From positions 16,417,345-16,481,344 of the forward strand of contig NC_135381.1 of the NCBI RefSeq assembly GCF_049243985.1: 64,000 nt of DNA, given 5' to 3'. A program made the translations under genes and the position numbers. The first letter of the stretch is position 1, and every line of letters starts with the position of its first letter. Source of the DNA: Paroedura picta (taxonomy: Eukaryota > Chordata > Lepidosauria > Squamata > Gekkonidae). The notes under the pieces are model-generated. The model saw nothing but the letters and a program-made list of their open reading frames with translations, did not search any database and was not told the origin of the DNA. This document shows positions 1 to 10,429 of the stretch, in pieces.

Positions 1-1354
1 GCAACCCAGCTTGCTTTTGGGGATACAGGCAACCTATTTAGCAATTTCATCCCCAGATGATGATGCAGTGGAAAGACCAAATGAGTACTTCAGTCATAGT
101 TAAAAACATTGCTTGAGAACAATGGTTGACTTTGCTAAGAATTAGAGATGGAGTCCATACTCACCAGTAGAGAACCTACTTTTCATTTCACTCATTCCAA
201 AAATGGGGGGGGGGGACTCATAGGTGGTTTTTTGTTTTGCACTGCATCCCCAGATCTGGTGACCATAGACAAGGAAAGTTGCAAATGTTTTCATACTTTT
301 TCATGCTATGTATTTACCTTTTCTTTGGAATGGGTGTAATGCTTTTAATACAAGATTTTTTTTTCTTAAAGAGAAAATAGTTCACAGAAATTTTATTTCG
401 GTGTTCCCTAAACTTTTTCAGTTTTTTTGCATGGCAGAAAAGGGGGGGAGTCTCTAGGGGACATGTTTTCTCACACTGTCTACATAACACAAGGCCCTCT
501 TCAGGACATTGTATATCTAATTATGAACTTAGCAAAACTAGGAGCTCACAAAGTAGAGATCTCTCCCCTGATATCAGAAAAAATGACTTTGTAAATTAAC
601 CAGATGAAAACGATCCACAAAAATTTTCAGCATGAGAACTCCATATGCTCCAGGAGGCAGGAACATTTTAGAGCAGTTGAAAATTGATTAAAGGAGAAAC
701 ATGGGGTGATTAAACCCTTGAATGTTTCCTGAATCTTGGAGTGGGAGAAAACAAGCTTCCATAGTGTCCAAAAACAACTAGTTGGATAGCTTCCTATCCT
801 ATGATAAAGGAGGAAACAAAAACACAAAGGAACTCTAGAATAAAGCAGTACATTTCAACCAACCTCCCTCTACAAAAACCTGTTATAGTTGCATGCTACA
901 AGAGAGGCCTAACTTGGGGCCTTGCTCTGTCTAAACAAGCACTGTAGCACTTTTAAAAATAAACATGTACTAGAAACTTGCTGTGTACCGTGTTCATAGC
1001 AGTTATACAGAAATCTTGATTTCTGTACTTTGAATAGGTCCTTGGTATAATACATTTTGGAGTCTCAGATATGCAGCTTATTCTCTAAATCCTGATATTT
1101 TTCCTTTTCTGAAATCACATCAATATTACTGTCTTGGCTGTTCCTGGTTGCAACTCCAAGGGTGAAATCCACCTGCTTATTGCACTTGAGAAACAACTCC
1201 AATTTTGCACAAACTTTTGGTACAGTGGCAATTACATATTGCACTTATCTTCTTGATTTGCGTTTTCTACATGTTAGTGCAGCTAAAAAGGGCATTTAGG
1301 TGCCATTGGTTTGATTTGTGGATGTATTTAAATTACCCTGTCTTTTTTTTAAAG
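1..1354 (+). other. RNF10 intron
   Basis: AT-rich sequence ahead of the first exon in the window. No exon, RNA gene or clear repeat was recognised apart from short homopolymers (G run near 205). Confidence 0.7.
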
Positions 1355-1554
1355 GTAGCAGAGGCCCAACGGGCAGAGTTTAGCCCTGCCCAGTTTTCTG
1401 GTCCTAAGAAGATTAGTCTGAACCACTTACTGAATTTTACCTTTGAGCCCCGTGGCCATGCAAGCCACTTTGATGGAAATAGTCGGGGCAGCTGGGGGAG
1501 AAGGAACAAGTGGGAGAACAAACCTTTCAACAAGGAGCTTTTTCTGCAGGCCAA
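1355..1554 (+). CDS. RNF10: RNF10 coding exon (first in window)
   Basis: Encodes [19 protein letters not shown]...FNKELFLQA and ends two bases into an Asn codon at a GTAAGT donor. The acceptor is a T-rich tract ending AAAG at 1354. An alternative acceptor a few bases further on (TAG or CAG) would drop one or two codons, so the start is the least certain exon edge. Confidence 0.9.
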
Positions 1555-4500
1555 GTAAGTGAGGGATTCATGTGGCTTTAATGAATGTGTTCTACAGCTA
1601 TCTAAGGCAGCTTTTCACATGGCAAGGATTCTTGGTATTATTTTCATTGCTGCTGCAGATGCAGAGCTTGTACCATTAGGACTTCCAAATGGATGTTTTC
1701 TGCATATTTTCCTTCATCAGGCCTTTGCATTTGCCATTTCCCTTTGTTTTCCCCCACCCATACCACTGGAAGGCTTTTTTAAAAAAGGCTTATTGCTGTA
1801 GCGCTATAGGTTTATTGGTGATTATTCAGCTTCTATAGAAATACTGAATTTCAGGTCAAATCAGTCTCAGTACAAGACTGAGAAGCCTTTGAAGCCAGAA
1901 AGCTGTGGAGCTACCCCAGTGTACACTTCTTGGTTTGATACCCAGGATTTATACCCAAGTCAAATAGAAAAGCTTTGCCTAAAACTAAATATTAATAAAT
2001 GTTTCATCAGTGGCTTTTAATCATGAGAATACATATTAACATTTCTAACCAAAATTAGGGCATGTTGTATAGTAACTTAAGCTAATGGGGGCATTTTCAA
2101 TATTGCCTCTGCTTGATTGCCATTAAATACATGATTAAATTGCTCACAATTAGTGGATTGGTTTCTTGCAAGAGGTTGATTTGTGTAGCAGCATGATTAT
2201 CCTTTCATTTAATCCCATAGCAAATAATATCCCAGCCATTACTAGTCAGGCATTGCTTGTAATCCTGAAAATCTGTATTTTTGGATCCCTTTCTGTATGG
2301 CATCAAGTTATAATCTGTTATGTACATTCCTTCCAGCTGCCAGTTTGTGGTGTGCGATGATCAGGACTACACAATTCATTTTACTGACCCAGATATCTTG
2401 GTCAACTGGGACTTCGTGGAACAAGTGGTCAGTAGCAATAGATTTGTCTCTCTATATGTGACTATATACAAATTTGATCATTGGTCAGCTTCTAAACTTG
2501 GTACTTGCTCAACTTAAACTTCATTAAATAGTCTGGGACAACTGTCTCGATTAGCAAGCTTTGAAAATATGTGACAGAAGCATGTGACCACCTCAGTTCT
2601 GTGTAAACTCTCAAGTTAGAAAGAGCAGTTTGGCAATGGTCTCTTGGCTAGCCTTTAAGAGCATGAGACTCTAAATTGATTTGTTACATTTCAATATGGT
2701 GTGCTAGTTACAATTTAATTTTAAGGGAACATTGAAGTTATTTTTTATTACTAGCAGTTTTCTTTTCCTCTCTATGTATTCTCTATATATGTGCGGGAAA
2801 TTTCTCTGCTAGACAAAATGCAGACATGGGGGAGGGATAGAGGAATAGTCACTTTACATCTACCAAAGTGAGTTTAGTTTTTGGATTAAAAAGTATTTGT
2901 ATATAGGTGCGCTGTAGCTTAGTAAACTAGATTCTATTGTCCTTTCCCAGCGAATCTGCAGCCATGAAGTGCCCTCCTGCCCAATATGTCTCTACCCACC
3001 CACTGCAGCTAAGATCACCCACTGTGGGCACATTTTCTGCTGGCCATGTATCTTGCACTATCTCTCTTTGAGTGAGAAGACTTGGAGTAAGTGCCCCATC
3101 TGTTATGGCTCTATACACAAGAAAGACCTCAAGAGGTAAAGACTTCTCTGAACATGTTTTTTGTTGTTGATTTATTTAATTTATTTATTTAATTGGATTT
3201 CTGAGTCACCCATCTCCAAAATGGTCTCGGGGCCATCTTGTTGATGGTTGCCTTTTGCTCATCACTCCCCCCTCCCTTTTTTCCCCTCAGTGTGGTTGCT
3301 CTGGAAACTCGCCAGTTTGCAGTTGGTGATACAATTACAATGCAGTTGATGCAGCGGGAGAAGGGGGCCCTGATGGCATTGCCAAAGTCAAAGGTGATGC
3401 TGAATGTGGAGCAGCCTATTCACCTGGGAGGTGAGTCCTCTCAGGATTAATGCTGGGAACCATTGCTATCTCTCTGATTTGAGGCTGACACAACCATAGT
3501 TGTATGAGTGCCTCTTTTTTTACAACCTAATTTTGTGGAAGAATATGTAGACTTGCTTATAGACTTGCTACTTACTGCAGTGGAGAACTGGAGTTGATTC
3601 CGCACTCCTCTGCATACAGCCAGATGGGTCAGTTAGAGTTCTCAGAGCTCTCTCAGCCTCAGAATCTGTTGTGGGGGAAGGAAGGGTAGCAGAGTCATAT
3701 CACAGCGTGCTGACTTCCAAGTGCCCAGAGTTAGGTGGTCATGTTTTTTTTACCCTGATGTATTCTCTCTTCACACAGATAAGCAGCACAGTCAATATTC
3801 AAAGCTACTTCTAGCTTCCAAGGCTCAAGTGCTGCAGGAGGTGATTGCAGGGGAGAAGGTGGCCCTGCTACAGCAGTACAAGGAGGACAAGCACACACCT
3901 GAAGCATGTTTCATCGAAGCAGCCATCCAAGAGCTGAAGGCAAGACCTCTTGAATTACTGAATTACTCTTAATTACTGAATGTGTTGGTGTTGGTGGCCG
4001 CTCTATTTTTATAACTATTAATATAGATATTTTGAGCTCTGTATATTAGCTAAGGAGAACCACAAAGTGATGGCTTAAACCAGGGGTAGTCAAACTGCGG
4101 CCCTCCAGATGTCCATGGACTACAATTTCCAGGAGCCCCTGCCAGCGTTTGCTGGCAGGGGCTCCTGGGAATTGTAGTCCATGGACATCTGGAGGGCCGC
4201 AGTTTGACTACCCCTGGCTTAAACCAATAAGGACTATTTGTGTAGCTCTTACAAGTTTACTCTGTGTTTTCAGGTTTGTATTTCAACATTGGCAACAGCC
4301 TTGTAGCAACAGGTTATGTTAGCTAGTTTAGTATCACCACTGACAGTGCCTATTTCCGGATCCTCTGCTTAGTTTCAGGGCATGGAATTGGTGCATGAGG
4401 GCCTCTATTGCAACCAGAAGTAACACATTGGAATCCACATCAATCTGTATTTAAAAATCAGAGGGCAATTTTAAATTGCTGCTGGAACAGTGCCTTCATT

Positions 4501-7500
4501 GATGGAAGCTTAAGTCAAGACAAAGTTGTTTCAAAGACCTAGTTTGTTTTTGGTGTAAAATCAAAATAGTAATGTATGGACCACAGCAATAAAACTTGGA
4601 CACTCAAGTTGTGTTTAGGCTTACACAGTGTTGGGTCCTTGTAGCCATTGAAGAATGTTGATGGAAAGGTGACATGATCAGATAGCAGTGGTAGTAAGTT
4701 GGCAAAACTTGGCTAACCTTTTGCCATACAGCCACTGCTGACAGACTGTATTTATCATAACCTTTAGACAAGCAAAAATTGAACATTTTTCCTTAAATCA
4801 TGGTATAGGATCGAGAGAACTCCTTGGCTCCTGACAGAAACAGAGATAATGCAGATGCAGAGACCACAGCAGCAATGGAAGAATTAGCCTTGATGGACTC
4901 CTCTGACAAAGAAGCAACAGTGGCCGAGGAGAGAAAGGTGAGAGCTTCAATGTTCTTTCCTGCTCACACTTTAAAACACTTCTAATGGAAAATTTGTACA
5001 CTGGACTTGCCATTTCCTGGGGAGTCTAGTAAAATCTCAATTAGAGTTTGTAGCCACTTTGATATATGACAGCAATATCATGGCAATTGGTTCTTATTTG
5101 TTATTTGGCTTGTTTGGGTGGGTAGAGGAAAACTGATGTTGTAACTTCTTTTTGCTATAACAGTGTGTCCTAGAGTATCGTTCTGCTTTTGATGAAGAGG
5201 TCCTGGAACAACAACCTGAGGATTTTGCCAGTGCTATCCTATCACCCTCTGAGACTAAGGAGACAGTAGTAGATGATACTGAAGAGTCTGTGGAGACAGC
5301 AAGCCCAAATGAACCAGGTGAAACTGGTCTGCCTGAAGCTTCCTATGTGGAATCGCAGCTGCCTTCAGCATGCAGCAGTGACCGCCCAAGTAGTTCTCCA
5401 TGCTACTATTTCTACCAAGGTTAGTGCAGCACTTTAAGGGTATCTCAGAAAGTGACTAGCAGTAGTTGTTTCACCAATAAAAGCCAATTTCATCCTGGTG
5501 GAGGGTAGACTCTCATTTAGTAATGATATTTGAGTAACACATTGTAGCACAAGCAGTTTGGTAAGGCTCTAGTCCTTAAACTAAAGAGCAGATACACCAG
5601 CAGTGAAGCAAAAATTGGCCAGAAAATTCTCAGGGGCCTGTTTATGGCTATGTCAAAGCCTCTTACATAAGTTGGATGTGGCTCTCTGATTTTCAGGCTG
5701 CCATCTGACTTCAACTGTGCAAACAGAACATTGAGTCTAGAGGTAAATTGCAGACCTGAAGAAAATAGATTATAGTTTATAACTGCCATGCCTGACATAA
5801 GAGAAATGAGATTTTTTTGTGTACTATGGTGGACATGAGGATGTAGTTTTGCAATAAAGGGCAGAGATCTTGGGCAGAGATCCACATGTTTCCACTGCAG
5901 TTTGGAATCTGAATAAGTCAAGCTGTTCAACTAATTGTAGAATTGAAATGTATCTTAAGATTTCTTTGTGTATTTCAAAAATTGTGCAACTTCGGTAATA
6001 AGCCTGAACCCTGAAAACTGCACATCTGACTCATTGTTCCCAGCAGAGCAATTATTTTATGAATAGCAGTCCTTGTTAGAGCTTCAGAAGCATTTTATAA
6101 TGGGTTGGGTTGGTGTTTGATGAAAATCCAATATGCACAAATAAACATGGGGCTGCTAGAGATCTGAGGCCACTGGTCTTTGGTCTAGCACTCTACTCAG
6201 CAAAGTTTGAGGCCTTCCTTTTATAACTTTTAAGTGGCCTCAAACTGGAAGACAACAAATGTCAGAGTGTTAAAGGACATTGCCTCAAAGCTTAAATCTG
6301 TGTGGTGTTGCCAATTTCTCATGCTTTCAGTAATCATCTCATAACTTCTCTTCAATACTGTAGCGGAGGATGGGCAGTGTTTGTATCTTCACCCAGTGAA
6401 TGTTCGCTGCCTTGTGCAGGAGTATGGCAGTCTGGAGAAGAGTCCAGAGACTATCACTGCCACTGTGGTTGAGATATCAGGCCACTCCATGACAGAGGTG
6501 ATTTTTCTCGTTTATTATATTTATTGCCTGCCCTTCTTGATCTGATAATCAATACAATAAAACCATACAATAAATATAATTGAAAATTCTATAAAATAAA
6601 TCATATTTATGATCAATCAATAAATGGCAACATCTAGCTGTTTTAAGGCTGGATGAAGGAGCTCTGCCTAACCTTGTGAGAAGATACTGAGAGTTGAAAG
6701 CTAGCTGAAACATTTTAGGTTTCTGTTATTTTTGGAAATTTCCACGTCTGGTACCCCAATTGTTAATTCCAATTAGCATGAGGAGTAAATTGCTGGTAGA
6801 GGTTTCAGTAAGTACACTAGGGGTTGACCAATCTTCTCCCCAGACCAGTTGACAGCTAAAGGGAGAAGATAGATGTTCTGAATTATTATAGTTAGACCCG
6901 AGTCCATTGGAGACCAACAAGATTCTGAGGGTATAAGCATTCCAAAGTCAAAGTTTCCTTTGTCAGACAGTTCTCTCTCCTTCCGTTGACAGGATGTTCG
7001 GCAGCGCCATCGTTATCTGTGTCACTTGCCACTCACCTGTGAGTTCAGTATCTGTGAACTAGCTTTGAAACCTCCTGTGATTTCAAAACAAACTTTGCAG
7101 ATGTTTGCAGGTGAGCATTAGTTCATTTTCTTGTAAGGAAGTAGTCTGTTCCTAGTTGAAACTGAAGAGTTTTTGCTGTGTGGGATTGATAAAAGTGGGG
7201 TGGAAGCCGAATCCTATGCTAGGAAATTGAACCTTGTAAACTATAAGACTATTCATAAGAATTTAAGAGCCCTGTCACATCAGACCAGTCATCCTCCTAC
7301 TCCAGCATAAGGGGTGTAACCAGGAAGGAGATAAGCTATCACCAAGCTGCTAGGTTAAGGGTAAGAATGTGTAGCAGCCTGTGTCATCAGATCTGTTTTC
7401 TCAATGACTCTTAGATGACATAGAAAAAAGAAAGCGCTTGAGACAGAAGAAAGCTCGAGACGAGCGGCGTCGGGAGCGCAGAATTGAGTTGGAGGAAAAC

Positions 7501-10229
7501 AAGAAACAGGGCAGATGTAAGTGGCACTCCTGTCAAACAACTGAGTCTGTTTGATTTGTATCTCACTGAAATGGAAGCACTATGTATTTGCATTTATACC
7601 CCACTGTCCTTGCATATGTATATCAAAGGCAGTTTACACTACCATTCTCCTTCTCTCAATTTTTTTCATAAAAGCTTTGGGAAGTAAGTTTAGACTGAGA
7701 GCTTGACTGGTCTGGAAGTCACCCAGTGAGCTTCCGTGGTGCAGGGTGGATGCATACCTGGGTCTCTGGTTACACTATATCCCCTGTACTTGTTTTTCTC
7801 ATGGTAGGAAAGTATTCTCTGCATTCTGCCTTGAGTTATACTCTGGCAGAATAGGGAGAGTATGATTTAAAATACCATATTTGCTGGCATATAAGACGAC
7901 TGGGCATATAAGACGACCCCCCAACATTTCCACTCAAAATATAGAGTTTGTTACATTACATTACAGTACTATGGGCCACTATGGGCAGCTATGTCTATCC
8001 TAACTGAAGTGCACCTGGCGTATAGGACGGCCCCCCCACTTGGAGGCATGTTTTTCAGGGGGGGAAGTAGTCTTATACGCCAGCAAATACTGTACATGAA
8101 TTTGAAATACATGAAATATACCAAAGCAATGGAAAAGGTCACTGAAGAAAGTACTTGCTAAACCAAACCTCCATATCCAGCAGGAATTTAAGCTACTTAA
8201 ATGGTGGTTGCTGTCCAATAGCATTGCTTAACATGGTGGCAGGATATGCAAAGGATCAAAGCCAGCTAGAAAAGCTGTATCTGAGACACTTTGTCTAAAC
8301 TGGGATGCATCACAGAGTTTTGTCTTTCTGTTTAGATCCCGAGGTTCGTATTGCTCTAGAAAACCTTCAGCAGTTTCCTGCCTTTAGCTCCTACTCAGAA
8401 GAACCCTGTGGAACAGAGAACCAGAGTGATGCTGTGCAGTCTCTATATAGTCTAAGCCCTGTGTCTCAACCAGGTGAGCAGCCAAAAGACTTGTGATTAA
8501 AGCCAGCACTCCTCCTCTAAAGGTTTAATAGGCTGCTTAAGTACCTGCATTTTAGCACAAGCCACCAGTGGCAATGCCTATACAAGTGCTTGGCCTACCT
8601 TACTCAACATAATCGTTTCTTGTGTATTTATGTAGCTGTGTAAGATGGGGAGTTGACTGTGTTTATCCTTACAAATTGCATGAGTTAGAGATACATGAGG
8701 AAGTGCTATTGAATAGATAATACAGAAATTAAGAACTGGGTACCTAATATTCAGTCATCTCCAATAATTTTCCTTTAACACCACTTTTAGTTCTTGCATT
8801 AAAGGTGCAACTCTTCTTCTTGCAGAATCTTTAACTCCACTGTCACCTACAGCTAGCCTTGGCAGCCCCTCTCTCTGTGTTGGGAGCCCTTCCCTGAATG
8901 TTGGGAGCCTAGAGGAAGAATCTCCCCTCCCCTCATTTGCCCAGGTAAGAAAGGCATATCAAGGGCCAAGCAGTTCTCTAAATTGGGCTGAGACTGGAAA
9001 CATTGATGTGACTCTTATTTGAACTGGTTTGAATCTTGATTCTAATTGTGTCTCTTACTCCTGGTAGATGTTGCGAGCTGGGAAAGCTAAACCAGAAACA
9101 TGGCCGAAAACTATCCCAAAGAAGAAAGGTAGGAAAGTCTCAGTTTCTGCAGTTGTATGATGTGTTCAAGTAGTGAAGCTTTATAGAGAAAAAATATGCA
9201 TCACTTTGAGCTCATTCAGTGCCATTCCACAAGCATCTGTAAAAATCTCACTATGAACGGTCTGTCTTTTTTCAGAAGAGAATACCAACCTGGCACCTCC
9301 TGCCCCAGGGGACAGTGATGGCGAGAGTGATAATTCAGACCGAATTCCAGTGCCTAGTTTCCAGAATTCCTTCAGTCAAGCAATTGAAGCAGCCTTCCTA
9401 AAACTCGACAAGCCCTCCACTGATGGCCATTTCCTGGGTAAGAGGTGAACCAGCATTGTCTTACACAGTGATGTAGCAGTTTGTTCTTATTCCTAAGTAG
9501 GGTAAGTGGCTGCAGCTGGTTCCACATTGAGGCACTTGTGTGAAGCATTAACATGGGTTGGTAAAAATATGGTTGTCAGTGTCTCACTGGATCTGATATA
9601 TTCAAGTGGGTAGCCGTGTTGGTCTGAAGTAGCACAATAAAATCAGAGTCCAGTGGCACCTTTAAGACCAACAAAGATTTATTCAAGGAGTGAGCTTTTG
9701 AGTGCAAGCGCTCTTCCTCAGACTGATATGTTGCTGTTGGCATGTTTGCATACATGTACAGCTCTGCTGTTTAAGATACACATCCCGAGTACAAAATTTT
9801 TCTTATAGCTAGGTCTGATTTGACAGTGTAATATTGATGCATCTGATCAAGTGTTGGAGATTCAAGAATTAGTACAGAAAGTTCATAGCTGGAGCTGGGG
9901 ATTTGGTTGTAGCGTTTCATGTGGTTCGCCAGGTTGACTCACAGATGAAGGGGCTCCCACCATTGAAGGGGCTTTCCTGTCTCAGTGGTGCAGCTCCAAT
10001 TTTGTCAGTGCAGCTTCTTGCCCTATCAGCCAGTAAGAATTATGAAATACTTGAAGGACTGACAGTGGTGAAATTGCTACAGGAGAGCCACCTAGTTTTA
10101 TTTGGGTGTTGCTGATTGTAAAAACTTACAGCTTCCTTTTTTTTTTCCTTTGCAGAAGAGAAAAAAGGCAAGAAAAAGAAACAGAAACAAACGCTGCTGT
10201 TCAGCACTTCAGTGGTTCATACAAAATAA
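1355..10229 (+). CDS. RNF10: RNF10, RING-finger E3 ubiquitin ligase (3' 15 coding exons)
   Basis: Seen: coding segments 1355-1554, 2337-2427, 2951-3135, 3291-3430, 3779-3939, 4809-4937, 5164-5419, 6364-6497, 6993-7110, 7415-7516, 8336-8473, 8826-8944, 9068-9128, 9276-9437 and 10156-10229 join in frame to about 690 codons. Diagnostic peptides include [55 protein letters not shown]-like [36 protein letters not shown] and [11 protein letters not shown], as recalled for vertebrate RNF10. The RING-HC lies in the third exon here. Known of the family: RNF10 is a cytosolic E3 that ubiquitinates 40S proteins uS3/uS5 in ribosome quality control, opposed by USP10; it is also reported as a synapse-to-nucleus messenger and a MEOX2 partner. 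About 110 N-terminal residues lie left of the window. No stop or frameshift was seen, so it is probably functional. Confidence 0.97.
2337..2427 (+). CDS. RNF10: RNF10 coding exon
   Basis: Encodes [20 protein letters not shown] then [10 protein letters not shown]. Acceptor TTCCTTCCAG; donor GTCAGT after GTG, chosen because the next exon then begins RICSHEV in frame. Confidence 0.95.
2951..3135 (+). CDS. RNF10: RNF10 coding exon with the RING-HC domain
   Basis: The zinc ligands are visible in order: CPIC, then [10 protein letters not shown] (Cys-His-Cys-Cys), then CPIC, a C3HC4 RING. The linker carries [11 protein letters not shown] as in other RNF10 proteins. This is the E2-binding catalytic module. 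Acceptor TTTCCCAG, donor GTAAAG. Confidence 0.97.
3291..3430 (+). CDS. RNF10: RNF10 coding exon
   Basis: Encodes [19 protein letters not shown], then [15 protein letters not shown] and NVEQPIHLG. Acceptor TTTCCCCTCAG, donor GTGAGT, ending one base into a codon. Confidence 0.95.
3779..3939 (+). CDS. RNF10: RNF10 coding exon ending at a GC donor
   Basis: Encodes [15 protein letters not shown], then [16 protein letters not shown]. The exon must end at AAG (3939) because the next exon continues DRENSLAPD in frame. The following intron bases are GCAAGA, so this is a GC-AG intron with the otherwise strong AAG/GCAAG context. No GT in the right place was seen. Confidence 0.92.
4081..4216. mobile_element. 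Palindromic hAT-type MITE in an RNF10 intron
   Basis: 136 bp that is almost wholly one inverted repeat: it begins CAGGGGTAGTCAAACTGCGG and ends with its reverse complement. The two arms meet in the few bases around 4149. It is flanked by a perfect 8-bp duplication GCTTAAAC at 4073-4080 and 4217-4224, the hAT hallmark with the CAGGG end. It lies inside the GC-AG intron of RNF10. Confidence 0.9.
4809..4937 (+). CDS. RNF10: RNF10 coding exon
   Basis: 43 whole codons ([14 protein letters not shown] ... VAEERK), an acidic linker that is poorly conserved apart from the alternating acidic and small residues. Acceptor GGTATAG, donor GTGAGA. Confidence 0.9.
5164..5419 (+). CDS. RNF10: RNF10 coding exon, acidic linker
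   Basis: Encodes [20 protein letters not shown] and, after an acidic, low-complexity stretch, SSPCYYFYQ, a signature of the family. Acceptor TATAACAG, donor GTTAGT. Confidence 0.95.
6364..6497 (+). CDS. RNF10: RNF10 coding exon
   Basis: Encodes [20 protein letters not shown], then [20 protein letters not shown]. Donor GTGATT is weak at +5, but the junction to [13 protein letters not shown] is in frame. Confidence 0.95.
6993..7110 (+). CDS. RNF10: RNF10 coding exon
   Basis: Encodes [20 protein letters not shown], then [19 protein letters not shown]. Acceptor TTGACAG, donor GTGAGC. Confidence 0.96.
7254..7340 (+). repeat. Fragment of a dispersed repeat (AAGAGCCCTG...CAGACCAGT type)
   Basis: The stretch around AAGAATTTAAGAGCCCTGTC and ATCAGACCAGTCATCC resembles the better preserved copy at 56858-56935. 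Both are degenerate; the family was not identified. Confidence 0.4.
7415..7516 (+). CDS. RNF10: RNF10 coding exon, basic helix
   Basis: Encodes [20 protein letters not shown] then [14 protein letters not shown]-like residues, a highly charged helical segment. Acceptor CTCTTAG, donor GTAAGT. Confidence 0.96.
7580..7770 (-). mobile_element. Degenerate MIR/L2-type retroposon fragment
   Basis: Contains TTTATACCCCACTGTC, then GTCACCCAGTGAGCTTCCGT and GACTGGTCTGG-like core pieces that line up with the MIR-like SINE copies further right. It lies in an RNF10 intron. Confidence 0.5.
7875..8092. mobile_element. Pogo/Tigger-like MITE with TA duplication
   Basis: 218 bp with terminal inverted repeats: CCATATTTGCTGGCATATAA at the left, and the reverse complement of CAGTATTTGCTGGCGTATAA at the right. 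TA dinucleotides flank it (7873-7874 and 8093-8094). TA target sites and a CAGTA-like end fit pogo/Tigger. It lies in an RNF10 intron. Confidence 0.75.
8336..8473 (+). CDS. RNF10: RNF10 coding exon
   Basis: Encodes [20 protein letters not shown], then a Ser-rich linker to SPVSQP. Acceptor CTGTTTAG, donor GTGAGC. Confidence 0.95.
8826..8944 (+). CDS. RNF10: RNF10 coding exon
   Basis: Encodes [20 protein letters not shown], then [12 protein letters not shown] small internal repeat of [10 protein letters not shown] type is visible. Acceptor TTCTTGCAG, donor GTAAGA. Confidence 0.95.
9068..9128 (+). CDS. RNF10: RNF10 coding exon (short)
   Basis: 61 bases encoding [20 protein letters not shown]. 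Acceptor CCTGGTAG, donor GTAGGA. Confidence 0.93.
9276..9437 (+). CDS. RNF10: RNF10 coding exon
   Basis: Encodes [20 protein letters not shown], then [20 protein letters not shown]. Acceptor TTTTTTCAG, donor GTAAGA. Confidence 0.96.
9597..9735 (+). mobile_element. Half copy of a fold-back repeat (GTAGCCGTGTTGGTCTG family)
   Basis: Carries GGGTAGCCGTGTTGGTCTGA, CAGTGGCACCTTTAAGACCA and the ACAAAGATTTATTCAAGG block, ending at CTCTTCCTCAGACT. Full fold-back copies are at 47476-47677 and 59419-59608; here only the left arm is present. Family name not certain. Confidence 0.7.
10156..10229 (+). CDS. RNF10: RNF10 last coding exon and stop
   Basis: Encodes [20 protein letters not shown] then VHTK and a TAA stop at 10227-10229. 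The Lys-rich tail and SVVHTK terminus match the family. Acceptor is a long T tract ending TTTGCAG. Confidence 0.96.
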
Positions 10230-10319
10230 TCTTGGTAATTGACAGGTTCCTTCTCTTGGTTTCTTTGGTTTGCTTTGTGTTTTTTTGCTGCTATAGATAA
10301 GTCTTTTAAGTTTCAGCTG

Positions 10320-10407
10320 AATAAAATCTGTTTCTGGAGCTGGACTGGGCTTGGGATTCAAAACAAATGTATGCTCACTTAATTCACTTGTTGATAACCA
10401 AAATAAA
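10320..10407 (+). terminator. RNF10 3' UTR with two AATAAA poly(A) signals
   Basis: AATAAA hexamers at 10320-10325 and 10402-10407 lie 90 and 170 bases after the RNF10 stop. Cleavage would fall near 10345 or 10425. Either can serve; the second is followed by a T/G-rich stretch near 10435. Confidence 0.75.
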
Positions 10408-10429
10408 GTATTGAAATTCACAACCCTTA

